From contig DAIDIG010000002.1 in the NCBI GenBank assembly GCA_027459485.1, forward strand, positions 1 through 64,000: a DNA stretch of 64,000 nt, written 5' to 3'. The translations under genes were made by a program, and so were the position numbers. Position 1 is the first letter of the stretch. Every line of letters starts with the position of its first letter. The DNA is from Bdellovibrionales bacterium (GTDB taxonomy: Bacteria; Bdellovibrionota; Bdellovibrionia; Bdellovibrionales; UBA1609). Positions 15,838-24,108 of the stretch are shown here, piece by piece. The notes below the pieces were generated by a model. The model saw nothing but the letters and a program-made list of their open reading frames with translations, had not been told where the DNA came from and made no database searches.

Positions 15838-17907
15838 ATGGCACACTTCAAAGGATCACAAATCAACAAAATCGCAGGAATTATTAAAAGACACCCGGAC
15901 GGATATGGTTTTCTTATACCGGACGATTCGCATGTTCCGGACGTTTATGTCCCGAAGCATTTAATGATCGGAGTCATGACAAACGACCGCGTTGAAGTCG
16001 CAGTTGAAAAAGACGGTCAACGCACACGCGCCGGGACGATCTCCATTGTCGAGCGGAAAACCAAAGTAGTGACGGGGCAACTTCACTTGCTCAACCCGTC
16101 GCAGGGGCTATTGCGCGATGAAAGCCACGGTTGGGGCGAGGCGCTCAAAGTCACTTGGCCGCCGCAAGTGCGAGTCAAAGACAAAGAATGGATCGTCGCG
16201 AAGATCACGAGCTACCCCGATTCAGTGCGCGGTTTTCACGGTGAAGTCGAGGCTGTGATCGGGGATATTTCAGATCCGCAAAACGACAACATGCGAGTTA
16301 TGGCGAGTCACCACATCCCGATGAGTTTTTCGGCCAAGACTCAAGTTGAACGAAAATCGCTGCCACGCGAGGTTAAAGATTCGGATATCGGCGCGCGGCG
16401 AGATCTGCGTGCATCACGGTTTGTGACGATCGATGGTCAAACCGCCAAAGATTTTGACGACGCCGTCTATACAGAAAAAATGAGCGGCGGGTTTCGTCTG
16501 TGGGTCGCAATTGCGGACGTCAGCCATTACGTTCGGCCGGGGACCGCTATCGATAAAGATGCATATGAACGTGGTACGAGCGTTTACTTTCCGAATTTTG
16601 TGGAGCCGATGCTCCCCGAAGAGTTGAGTAACGAATTGTGTTCACTTAAACCGAACGTACCGCGATTCGCGCTCGTTGCCGAAATGGAATTCAATTTTCA
16701 AGGCCAGCAAAAAGGCCAAGCGAAAATGTACGAAGCGGTGATCCGCAGCCACGCGCGGGTGACCTACGGTGAAGCGCAAGAAGCCATCGATGGCAATTGC
16801 CCGGAACGACTGAATCATGTGAAACAAAACATCAAAAGTTGCTCGGAGCTTGCCCATATCCTGATGAAAAAGCGGTTTCAAGAGGGGTCGCTCAATCTTG
16901 AAATCCCCGAATCTACAATTGAACTTGATGAATCAGGTGTACCGGTCGATATCATTCGCGCCGAGCGGCTTTTTGCCCACCGTCTGATCGAAGAACTCAT
17001 GCTCGCGGCCAATGTGGCCGTGGCGAACTTCTTGGTTCAGAAAAACGTACCGGCACTATTTCGCATTCACGAGCCGCCGAAAATCGACGCGCTTGAAACA
17101 CTTTCGCATTTCTTAGATGCGTTCGGGTACAAAAGGCGCTTGGGTACGAGCAAAATTCAGCGGCGAATCACCGAAATGCTCGAGGAGTTCGCCGGTCGCC
17201 CCGAAGAAACCGTGGTGAATATTTTGACTTTGCGATCCATGAATCAGGCAAAGTACGCGCGCGAAAATGTCGGTCATTTCGGGCTTGGATTTAAAAATTA
17301 TACCCACTTCACATCGCCCATTCGACGTTACCCCGATTTGATCGTGCATCGCCTAGTGAAAGCCGCACTCAATGTGCGGGGTTACCAAAAAATACCGGCC
17401 GATGAACTCGACGATGCCGGTTCGTTTCTGAGCGCGTGCGAGCAGAGATCGGTCAAAGCCGAGCGGCAAATCCACTCGATTAAAAAGGCCCGGTTTTTGA
17501 AAAAATATGTGGGTGAAGAATTCGACGGCATGATCAGCTCCGTCGCCAAATTTGGTTTGTTCGTGACGCTACGACAGTTCGACGTTGACGGTCTTGTTCG
17601 GGTTGAAGAATTGGGCCATGATCACTTCGAATTTGACGAAGAGAATCTCACTTTGGTGGGCCGCCGATCAAAACGACGGTATTCCATCGGTGAATCTATT
17701 CGCATTCAAGTCGCGGCCGCCGATCACGAGACCGGCCGTGTTGACTTTGTACTAGCAAGCGGCGAAGACAATAAAGATGCTCAAAAAAATCAAGCGAAGC
17801 CCCATTCAAAACGCCGTTCGTCTGAAAGACATCGTCGCGGTCCTCGCCAGGCACGGGTTTCGCGACGTTCTCGAACGCATCGGTCTAAAAAAGCTCGCTT
17901 TTCTTGA
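15838..17907 (+). CDS. rnr: Ribonuclease R
   Basis: 3'-5' exoribonuclease of the RNB family that degrades structured RNA. An N-terminal cold-shock/OB part (residues about 15-130) precedes the RNB domain, with the catalytic acidic cluster AKDFDDAVY at D205, D207 and D208. An S1 domain follows at about 560-645, then a Lys/Arg/Ser-rich tail like that of other RNase R enzymes. 689 residues. The basic tail is read in one frame while the start of the UbiB gene is read in another: the overlap is 131 bases. Confidence 0.95.
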   Translation: MAHFKGSQINKIAGIIKRHPDGYGFLIPDDSHVPDVYVPKHLMIGVMTNDRVEVAVEKDGQRTRAGTISIVERKTKVVTGQLHLLNPSQGLLRDESHGWGEALKVTWPPQVRVKDKEWIVAKITSYPDSVRGFHGEVEAVIGDISDPQNDNMRVMASHHIPMSFSAKTQVERKSLPREVKDSDIGARRDLRASRFVTIDGQTAKDFDDAVYTEKMSGGFRLWVAIADVSHYVRPGTAIDKDAYERGTSVYFPNFVEPMLPEELSNELCSLKPNVPRFALVAEMEFNFQGQQKGQAKMYEAVIRSHARVTYGEAQEAIDGNCPERLNHVKQNIKSCSELAHILMKKRFQEGSLNLEIPESTIELDESGVPVDIIRAERLFAHRLIEELMLAANVAVANFLVQKNVPALFRIHEPPKIDALETLSHFLDAFGYKRRLGTSKIQRRITEMLEEFAGRPEETVVNILTLRSMNQAKYARENVGHFGLGFKNYTHFTSPIRRYPDLIVHRLVKAALNVRGYQKIPADELDDAGSFLSACEQRSVKAERQIHSIKKARFLKKYVGEEFDGMISSVAKFGLFVTLRQFDVDGLVRVEELGHDHFEFDEENLTLVGRRSKRRYSIGESIRIQVAAADHETGRVDFVLASGEDNKDAQKNQAKPHSKRRSSERHRRGPRQARVSRRSRTHRSKKARFS

Positions 17908-19345
17908 AACTTTATTTGAAGACGACTCGGGCGAGACGCTCTCGTCGGCGGAGAATTTGCGGCTCGCATTCGAAGAATTGGGCCCGACGTTTGTAAAACT
18001 CGGGCAGTTGCTCGCCACTCGCCCCGATTTAATACCGGCTGAATATGCGGAAGAGTTCAGACTCTTGCACAGTCAAGTGCGCGCGCTTTCATACAAAGAA
18101 GTCGAGCCGGTTCTCGTCGATCACTTCGGCGCGCCGGTAAACACGATTTTTTCAAATTTTGTACCCGAAGCCCGCGCCGCCGGCAGTATCGCCCAAGTGC
18201 ATATGGCTGAACTCAAAGACGGCCGCCGCGTCGTGGTCAAAGTGCAGCGGCCTGGTGTCGAACAAACTCTGACCGAAGATCTCGGCGTATTGTACTTTCT
18301 CGCGGAACTCATTGAAAAGTACATACCTGAAGCGAAGGTGTTTAGGCCGGTTGCGGTCGTGAACGAATTCGCGCGCGCGGTTGATCTCGAAACGAATTTC
18401 GTCATTGAGGCGAATAACATTCGGCGATTTCATGAAAATTTTAATGATGAGCCAAGTATTAAAATACCGAGTGTCTATGCCGAATACTCGGGCCGCCGCG
18501 TTTTGGTTATGGAAGCGCTTGATGGTAAGCCGCTCAGTCAGAAAAACGCGCTCGAGCAAGAGGGCATAGACCCCGAAGCGGTTTTGAAAACCGGCCTTCG
18601 CTGCTATTTGAAGATGGTGTTCACCGACGGCCTTTTTCACGGCGATTTACATGCCGGCAATATGTTTGTATTGCCGAATAATCGTGTCGGGCTTATTGAT
18701 TTCGGTATCGTCGGGCGCCTCAACCGTACAACCCAAGCTGCCATCGCCAATATGCTGGTCGCGCTTGCGGGCGAAGATTACGACCGACTCGCCTATGAGT
18801 ATGTCGATTTGGCGCCCTACATTGAAAACGTCGACGTCGATCTCTTCGCGCGCGACTTGCGCGACTTGATCGCGCCGTATTACGGGCTCACGATGAAGCA
18901 CGTGAATGTTGGCCGGCTTCTCATGGAGTCCACCGAGATCGCCGCGAAATACGGTCTATTCATGCCGTCCGAGCTCATCTTGTTTTTTAAATCGATCATG
19001 GCGATTGAAGGTATGGGTCGTGTGATCGTCGGCGATTTCAATTTTTTGGCTTACTCACTCGAGTTCGCTTCGGAGCTTGTACAGTCTCGCACCGAGCCAA
19101 AAAAGATCATACGTGATTTTTCAACTGTGGGGCGCGATTTTCAATCCTTGATCGCCGTTTTTCCCCGCCAAACGAAGCAACTGATCCGCCGCATTTCAAG
19201 CCCCGAGTTTGCGTTGCCGATCGAAGTGCGTGAGCTTGAAAAATTTCGGCTCACCGTGCGCGGCGCCGCTCGCACTGTTTTTTGGGGTCTCGTGATTGGC
19301 AGCTTGATTCTCGCGGCTGCAATTGTCTTCGCGCGATTTCATTAA
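17777..19345 (+). CDS. ubiB: ABC1/UbiB/AarF family atypical kinase
   Basis: Membrane-bound kinase-like ATPase needed for ubiquinone or other quinone/lipid work in this family. Seen: KxGQ motif (KLGQLLATRPDLIP) near residue 73, the A-rich loop AAGSIAQVH, the VKVQRPG strand with its lysine, catalytic HGDLHAGN at about 288 and IDFG near 308. The C-terminal hydrophobic segment (VFWGLVIGSLILAAAIVFA) anchors the protein. Start MLKKIKR at 17777 agrees with family N-termini (RLKDIVAVLARHGF), so the 131-base overlap with rnr is probably genuine. ubiB is named by family; the true substrate pathway is unproven. Confidence 0.9.
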   Translation: MLKKIKRSPIQNAVRLKDIVAVLARHGFRDVLERIGLKKLAFLETLFEDDSGETLSSAENLRLAFEELGPTFVKLGQLLATRPDLIPAEYAEEFRLLHSQVRALSYKEVEPVLVDHFGAPVNTIFSNFVPEARAAGSIAQVHMAELKDGRRVVVKVQRPGVEQTLTEDLGVLYFLAELIEKYIPEAKVFRPVAVVNEFARAVDLETNFVIEANNIRRFHENFNDEPSIKIPSVYAEYSGRRVLVMEALDGKPLSQKNALEQEGIDPEAVLKTGLRCYLKMVFTDGLFHGDLHAGNMFVLPNNRVGLIDFGIVGRLNRTTQAAIANMLVALAGEDYDRLAYEYVDLAPYIENVDVDLFARDLRDLIAPYYGLTMKHVNVGRLLMESTEIAAKYGLFMPSELILFFKSIMAIEGMGRVIVGDFNFLAYSLEFASELVQSRTEPKKIIRDFSTVGRDFQSLIAVFPRQTKQLIRRISSPEFALPIEVRELEKFRLTVRGAARTVFWGLVIGSLILAAAIVFARFH

Positions 19346-19364
19346 AGCGGCAATGTCGCAGTAT

Positions 19365-19916
19365 TCAGTGTCGCGCGCGGCTATTTTCGGCCGGTTCGCC
19401 GCGTTGAAAGCTTCGCAGCATCCAAGCGTATTTATCGTGTGTTCGGCAGCGCTTAATCAAAAGATCGGCCGTCGCGACATCTTGATTTTGTTCGGCGATG
19501 CGAATCGATTGTCGCAGCTTGGAGGCAATTCGATCGTGCACCCCTGCGAGGTTCTGGGCCATGATAATATCCTCGGGGATGTCCGTACCGCTACCGGCTT
19601 CATTGACGTCACTCAATTCTTGAAATTGGCGATACGTGGCTGGTGCGTAAGAGCCAATCGCACGAATCCGTTCGGCAATCTTGTCAATGGCATCGGCGAG
19701 CTCGTGATACTGTTCATCAAAAATGCGGTGAAGTGTGCCGAAGAGCGGGCCTGTGATATTCCAGTGGTAATTTTGCGTCTTCAAATAAGCCGTGTAGGTA
19801 TCGGCTAGAATTGTCGAAAGCTCTTTGGCTACATCTTGCCGTTGTTTGACCGCGCCCAGTTTGTCGGTTGATTTGGATTTGTCAGGGGATTTGGTCGTTG
19901 AGAAGGTTGGATTCAT
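19365..19916 (-). CDS. dps: Dps ferritin-like DNA-protecting protein
   Basis: Forms dodecamers that oxidise and store iron and coat DNA in stress. Ferroxidase-site pattern NYHWNITGPLFGTLH (residues about 49-63) followed by FDEQYHELADAIDKIAERI. 183 residues from ATG 19916, which has AAAGGAG upstream; the longer start at 19949 is inside the neighbour. The N-terminal 25 residues are Lys/Ser/Thr-rich, as in Dps proteins that bind DNA through a tail. Convergent with ubiB (19-base gap). Its start overlaps the end of the upstream gene by 35 bases, so it is coupled to it. Confidence 0.93.
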   Translation of the reverse strand: MNPTFSTTKSPDKSKSTDKLGAVKQRQDVAKELSTILADTYTAYLKTQNYHWNITGPLFGTLHRIFDEQYHELADAIDKIAERIRAIGSYAPATYRQFQELSDVNEAGSGTDIPEDIIMAQNLAGVHDRIASKLRQSIRIAEQNQDVATADLLIKRCRTHDKYAWMLRSFQRGEPAENSRARH

Positions 19917-20493
19917 CGGGTCGACTCCTTTCGTCGTGCAAGGCTTCATGGATTATCTTCCATCCCTGCTTTTCGTTCATTTCGGTCACATCTGAACCGC
20001 CAGATTGCTCGAGAATCGTGGTGACGCGAGCTGAGTCGGTGGAATTGCTAATTTCAACTGAAAGTATGCTCGCGCCGCCTTTGGCGTAACCGGCAAACCT
20101 TTGCCCGACTCCTTCTGGTGTACCAATGCCGACGAGCATACCTGCCACCATCCCAACGAGCGCCCCGATTGCGACACCTGTTAATGTTAGCGCGACCCGA
20201 GTGGCAACAGGTGACAAGGAGTGAGTGTGATGGCCGGGCAAAAGAAAAATACTTAAACTCAATGCAATACCAACAATTAAAAACGCGGATCCTCCGACGA
20301 GAGCGCCGATGAGTGCGCCGGTTTTTAAGCGCGTTCGCGTCTGTTCATGAAAATATTTTCCGCCGCCCTTCGGCGACGGCAGTAAACAAATGCACTTTTC
20401 AGAAAACCCGGCGGCTAATAATTGCTGTTTCGCCCGTTCCGCGTGCGCTTGATTTCTGTAGGCCGCGAAAATCGCCGTTTGGCTGGTCCCCAT
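19882..20493 (-). CDS. Glycine-zipper membrane protein with general-stress-type N-terminus
   Basis: 203 residues. The first 50 (TAIFAAYRNQAHAERAKQQL, then AGFSEKCICLLP) resemble the alpha/beta ferredoxin-like fold of the YflT/general-stress-17M type. Two Gly-rich hydrophobic segments follow (about 60-90 and 102-130; GALIGALVGGSAF, GVAIGALVGMVAGMLVG), then a C-terminal soluble part that repeats a VSVEIS-like fold. It is probably an inner-membrane stress protein. The placement between sodB and dps, on one strand, supports a role in oxidative or general stress; this is inference. Start MGTSQTA at 20493 or the Met just before. Confidence 0.6.
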   Translation of the reverse strand: MGTSQTAIFAAYRNQAHAERAKQQLLAAGFSEKCICLLPSPKGGGKYFHEQTRTRLKTGALIGALVGGSAFLIVGIALSLSIFLLPGHHTHSLSPVATRVALTLTGVAIGALVGMVAGMLVGIGTPEGVGQRFAGYAKGGASILSVEISNSTDSARVTTILEQSGGSDVTEMNEKQGWKIIHEALHDERSRPDESNLLNDQIP

Positions 20494-20502
20494 CATAACT
20501 CC

Positions 20503-21150
20503 CTAGTGGTAATACTCGGCTCGCGGCGCGTGCGGCGCTTCGGGCACAAAATGGGTTTGATAATTCGTTTCAATAAAGTCCCAGTTGAGCAACTTCCAAA
20601 AATTTTTGATGTATTGTTTTCTATCGTTTCGATAATCGACGTAGTAGGCGTGCTCCCAAACATCGCATGTCATGATCGGCATAAGTTCGTCTTCGATCGG
20701 GGTTTCGGCGTTGCTCATCGGCATGATCTCGAGTCGATTTTGCGACGTTTTTACAAGCCACGCCCAGCCGGAACCAAACAAGCCGGCCGCGGCGGCGCTG
20801 AATTTATCGACAAAAACGTCTGTCGACCCGAAACTGCGTTCGATCACCTTGATCATAGCCCGCGACGGTGTTTGCTCGTGGTGAGCGCTCATGCAGTTCC
20901 AGTAAAAAGTGTGATTCCAAGACTGTGCCGCGTTTTCAAAAATCGGCTTTTCTTGGCCGCGCTGGTGCGCGGTTTTAATGATAATATCTTCGACCGCCAT
21001 GTCGTCGTACGGGGTTCCGCGAATCAGGTTGTTGGCTTTGTCGACGTAGGTTTTATGATGTTTCAAGTAATGCAACGAAAGGGTTTCTTCAGAAATGTAA
21101 GGTTCCAGATCATGAAGGCCGTAGGGCAGTTTGGGCAGAATGAGCGCCAT
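20503..21150 (-). CDS. sodB: Superoxide dismutase, Fe/Mn family (iron-type features)
   Basis: Dismutates superoxide to O2 and peroxide in the cytosol. Metal ligands are visible: H27 (SLHYLKHHKTYVD), H80 (NHTFYW), D163 and H167 (DVWEHAYY). AAQSWNHTFYWNC and FGSGWAWL are typical of FeSOD, so iron is more likely than manganese, though cambialistic use is possible. 215 residues, slightly long due to a 20-residue C-terminal tail. First gene of the minus-strand group sodB, glycine-zipper protein, dps; gap to the next gene is 9 bases. Confidence 0.95.
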   Translation of the reverse strand: MALILPKLPYGLHDLEPYISEETLSLHYLKHHKTYVDKANNLIRGTPYDDMAVEDIIIKTAHQRGQEKPIFENAAQSWNHTFYWNCMSAHHEQTPSRAMIKVIERSFGSTDVFVDKFSAAAAGLFGSGWAWLVKTSQNRLEIMPMSNAETPIEDELMPIMTCDVWEHAYYVDYRNDRKQYIKNFWKLLNWDFIETNYQTHFVPEAPHAPRAEYYH

Positions 21151-21199
21151 TTTTTTCTCCTCTTCATCTGTCTATCAAAATCCGTTCCAATCTTTTCAA

Positions 21200-21871
21200 T
21201 CAAGGTGAGGCCGAGGCGGTTCTGATTTCGGCGGTTGCTTGAGGAATTATTCCGCTCGTGTCGGCATATTCAGGGGAATTTCGACCCTCCAAATCCTGGC
21301 GTTGTTTTATGGCAATGCGGATCGCGCGATTGCGTTCTTTGAGCTCGAACAATTGTTGAACCATCAGTGCCTCGAAGCTTTCGCGAATATTCGGGTCAGG
21401 GTCATTGTCGAGTTCACTGATCATTTGTTGATCGGCGCGGCCATCTGCCGAATCGGCCCTTCGGCGCAAGTAATGTGCGGCGACTGTTGAAAAAATCGTG
21501 ATCATTGCGCCCGCCCAAAAAAATCGCCGCATCACAATTTGTTCTGACATTGCGCTCACGAGTCCGATCGCGCCCGATACGGCTCCCGACGCGCCCCCTA
21601 AAATAAGCACGCTTTCAGGTAGAACATCCAGATGTCGATCGATGTGAATCTCTTCGGATTGGCCATGCGAGGCCAGGTAATCGCTGTAGACTCGAAGCTG
21701 ATCTTGAATCATACGTATTTGTTGATTGTTTTGCTGTTCGGCTCTTCTGAGAGACGCAGTGTCATTCGTAATCGGCTCAAAATTGCCTTGAGCGCGTGAA
21801 CGTGTTGAATAGAGAGAAAGTGGCAAAATCAGGGCAAAGGCAATGATGAAAGTGCGGGGTGCGATTTGCAT
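21200..21871 (-). CDS. Membrane protein of unknown function with signal peptide
   Basis: 223 residues: signal peptide (FIIAFALILPLSLYSTRSRA), a polar Gln/Asn-rich helical segment, two hydrophobic helices (ESVLILGGASGAVSGAIGLV and FFWAGAMITIFSTVAAHYL) and a long acidic helix. Looks like an inner-membrane protein with a periplasmic N-terminal part and cytosolic C-terminal helix. Family not recognised. Lies 49 bases upstream of the sodB start's own leader, on the same strand, so co-transcription from here is possible. Confidence 0.5.
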   Translation of the reverse strand: MQIAPRTFIIAFALILPLSLYSTRSRAQGNFEPITNDTASLRRAEQQNNQQIRMIQDQLRVYSDYLASHGQSEEIHIDRHLDVLPESVLILGGASGAVSGAIGLVSAMSEQIVMRRFFWAGAMITIFSTVAAHYLRRRADSADGRADQQMISELDNDPDPNIRESFEALMVQQLFELKERNRAIRIAIKQRQDLEGRNSPEYADTSGIIPQATAEIRTASASP

Positions 21872-21937
21872 GCCCCCGCTTATCCAAAATGCTACGAATT
21901 GTCGAACGAACTGTCATTCAATCAAGCGATCTTGATC

Positions 21938-22771
21938 TTAACTCAACAGTTTGAGCGCCATTTGCTGCGATTGATTCGCTTGCTGCAGAACTGAAACGCC
22001 AGCCTGTTTGAGAATGCTGTTTCTCGTTAGGTTAGCGGTTTCTGCGGCGATGTCCGTGTCGCGAATTCTCGAGTTGGCTGCCGATAAGTTTTCTTTCGCA
22101 ACTAACAAGTTGTTAATTGTAGATTCCAACCGGTTTTGCATGGCGCCGAAATTTGCGCGCATCGCGTTCACCGAGACCATCGCAGTATCGACCGCATTAA
22201 GACTGTTTTGGGCTTGTTCCTTCGTCGCGACGGACTCCGTCGAAATGCCAAGAGCTCCGAGAGTTGAATCCGCGGCTGCTGTGTTGAACGAAATGCGGTC
22301 CTTAAACGGATCATTATGCACGCCCACTTGAATGTCGAGAACGCCGCCGGTTCCGTTTAAAAGATCGGTGCCGTTAAAAGTCGTGACCTCAGACACCCGC
22401 TGAATTTCAGACTTCAGCTGCTGGTATTCGACATCGAGAAATTTTCGGCCCGTGTCGTCGACCGTGTCAGAAGCGGCTTCGACTCCAAGTTCTCGCAAGC
22501 GAATCAACATATTTGAAACTTCGTTTAAACCGCCCTCAGCGACTTGCACTAAAGACACGCCGTCATTGGCGTTGCGATTGGCTTGGCCCATGCCGCGAAT
22601 TTGCGCGCGCAAATTTTCGCTGATGGCGAGCCCCGCAGCGTCGTCAGCCGCTTTGTTGATTCGGTAACCGCTCGAGAGGCGAGCCAAACTTTCGTCCATG
22701 CCTCTTTGGGATTTGACCAGGTTCCGTTGCGCATCGAGTGACGCCACGTTGGTCGTGATAATCAGTGCCAT
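21938..22771 (-). CDS. fliC: Flagellin 2
   Basis: Filament subunit, 277 residues, consisting only of the D0/D1 parts: N-terminal NVASLDAQRNLVKSQRGMDE-type helix, RLSSGYRINKAADDAAGLAI, and C-terminal SRIRDTDIAAETANLTRNSIL plus QANQSQQMALKLL. No D2/D3 variable region, so a thin, plain filament; such short flagellins are known in sheathed or predatory flagellates. Ribosome site AAGGAGGT 7 bases before ATG. About 60-70 percent similar by eye to the flagellin immediately upstream; a tandem pair from duplication. No exact promoter motif is clear, but the leader is structured (separate entries). Confidence 0.95.
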   Translation of the reverse strand: MALIITTNVASLDAQRNLVKSQRGMDESLARLSSGYRINKAADDAAGLAISENLRAQIRGMGQANRNANDGVSLVQVAEGGLNEVSNMLIRLRELGVEAASDTVDDTGRKFLDVEYQQLKSEIQRVSEVTTFNGTDLLNGTGGVLDIQVGVHNDPFKDRISFNTAAADSTLGALGISTESVATKEQAQNSLNAVDTAMVSVNAMRANFGAMQNRLESTINNLLVAKENLSAANSRIRDTDIAAETANLTRNSILKQAGVSVLQQANQSQQMALKLLS

Positions 22772-22813
22772 ACAAAGACCTCCTTGTGTGATGGCACATC
22801 GTCCTGATGTTCA

Positions 22814-22850
22814 GAGATCACCCATGATCTCAGGAGCACGTTCTGTGCTC
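22814..22850 (-). repeat. Two adjacent leader hairpins upstream of flagellin 2
   Basis: GAGATCA/TGATCTC (22814-22820 and 22825-22831, loop 4) and GAGCAC/GTGCTC (22834-22839 and 22845-22850, loop 5), both perfect. TCCTGA at 22802-22807 can also pair with TCAGGA at 22830-22835, which would break both stems. They fall 43-80 bases before the ATG, within a likely 5' untranslated region. Confidence 0.55.
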
Positions 22851-22948
22851 AGTATTAATATTTTCGTACCAATTAGAGAATCGGTTGGGAGTTGTCACGA
22901 AATGAGTCGAGGTTTGGTCCAGGTGGCGTTTTTGCGAAGTTAAATGCG

Positions 22949-22970
22949 TCTGGCACCTTCCGGTGCCAGC
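22949..22970. repeat. Perfect palindromic hairpin CTGGCACC/GGTGCCAG
   Basis: Eight-bp arms around a 4-base loop (TTCC). Located between the flagellin genes. It resembles a transcription stop stem for the upstream flagellin, yet no T-run follows on the minus strand (sequence there is ACGCATTTAAC). It does not match a -24/-12 sigma-54 site: the GG/GC distance is off by one base. Confidence 0.5.
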
Positions 22971-23100
22971 GCAAGGCAGGAAACAGTAGGTCTCTGTTCA
23001 GTCACTACCGATATTCGCCATCGGGACCCGAAACCCAAATCGGTCTCGGGGAGTGAGCTAAAGGTCATTTCGACCATTAGTCAAAGTCGCAAACTTGCGC

Positions 23101-23946
23101 TTACGACATCGACTTGTTCAAGAGACTTAGGGCGATTTCGGGTGTTTGATTCGCTTGTGCAAGAACCGAAGTACCGGCTTGCAACAACACCTTATTCATC
23201 GTCATATCCGCAGTTTCTTCGGCAATATCCACGTCGCGGATTCGTGAATTCGCGGCTGCCATGTTCTCCACACTTACAGCCAAATTATTAATTGTCGACT
23301 GCAAGCGGTTTTGGAGAGCGCCGAAGTCCGCCCGCATCGCCGACACGCTTGTGATCGCGGCATCGATTGCAGAAAGACTGTTTTGGGCGGACGCTTTGTC
23401 GGCGACGCTTGTGAGGTTGATCCCCAAAGCGGCGGACGTCGCGTCGGCTTTAGACGCGTCGAAACTCAAGCGGTCGATATTGGGGTCGTTTCGTGTCCCG
23501 ACTTGAAAGTCGAGAACCGAGCCGGTCCCACTCAACAGTTGAGTTCCGTTGAACTCCGTTCCGTCGGCGATACGGTCGACCTCCGATACGAGCTGGTCGT
23601 ATTCCACATTGAGGAACTGCCGCTCGACCGGTCCGATCGTATCGGACGCTGCTTGCACACCCAATTCGCGCAAACGAATCAGGATGTTCGAAACCTCGCT
23701 CAAGCTGCCTTCAGCAACCTGAATCAGCGAGACTCCATCCTCGGCGTTTCGCGAAGCTTGTTTCAAGCCTCGAATCTGCGCCTTGAGGTTTTCTGATATC
23801 GCAAGACCGGCGGCATCATCTCCCGCTCGGTTGATGCGATAGCCTGATGATAAGCGCTCGAGGCTCTTATCCAGGCCCATCTTCGACTTACGCAAATTTC
23901 TTTGCGCATTCAAAGATGCAACGTTGGTATTGATACGTAAACCCAT
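23101..23946 (-). CDS. fliC: Flagellin 1
   Basis: 281-residue filament subunit with only D0/D1 domains: NVASLNAQRNLRKSKMGLDK, RLSSGYRINRAGDDAAGLAI at the start and SRIRDVDIAEETADMTMNKV plus QANQTPEIALSLL at the end. Ribosome site AAGGAGGAGG 5-6 bases before ATG 23946. A good sigma-28 type promoter lies about 85-110 bases upstream, in line with late flagellar class genes. Paralogue of the neighbouring flagellin. Confidence 0.96.
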   Translation of the reverse strand: MGLRINTNVASLNAQRNLRKSKMGLDKSLERLSSGYRINRAGDDAAGLAISENLKAQIRGLKQASRNAEDGVSLIQVAEGSLSEVSNILIRLRELGVQAASDTIGPVERQFLNVEYDQLVSEVDRIADGTEFNGTQLLSGTGSVLDFQVGTRNDPNIDRLSFDASKADATSAALGINLTSVADKASAQNSLSAIDAAITSVSAMRADFGALQNRLQSTINNLAVSVENMAAANSRIRDVDIAEETADMTMNKVLLQAGTSVLAQANQTPEIALSLLNKSMS

Positions 23947-24029
23947 TTTGTTCCTCCTCCTTGAAGAATCCAGGCAACAATCCGTGTTACCAGGGGGCCT
24001 TGCGACCCGTGGGTTATTGACTCAGGGTT

Positions 24030-24058
24030 TTATTCGGCCGTCTCAGAATGAGTCTTTA
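24030..24058 (-). promoter_or_regulatory. Sigma-28 (FliA) type promoter of flagellin 1
   Basis: Minus strand reads TAAAGACT (24058-24051), 12 bases, then GCCGAATAA (24038-24030). The known FliA consensus is TAAAGTTT-N11-GCCGATAA; here there is one extra A in the -10 box. It sits at the expected distance from the flagellin start. Confidence 0.6.
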
Positions 24059-24108
24059 CGAGAAAGTCTCATTTTGCGAAAAACTGGACGTTGGTATAAA
24101 ATAGGTAA

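Larger units (their letters stand above)
22772..23100 (-). other. 329-bp non-coding gap between tandem flagellin genes with several hairpins
   Basis: No credible ORF. Three perfect or near-perfect inverted repeats are seen (22814-22831, 22834-22850, 22949-22970), listed separately. An imperfect CGGGACC/GGTCTCG pair spans about 23022-23048. No run of T follows any of them in the minus direction. Candidate weak sigma-28 boxes (ACCGATT-type) occur but without a good -35, so I do not call a promoter here. Confidence 0.5.

Noticed and set aside
22940-22975. Sigma-54 promoter (TGGCAC...TGC) between flagellins
   Set aside because: The GG and GC elements are one base further apart than the fixed -24/-12 spacing; the sequence is a perfect palindrome, so a hairpin explains it better.
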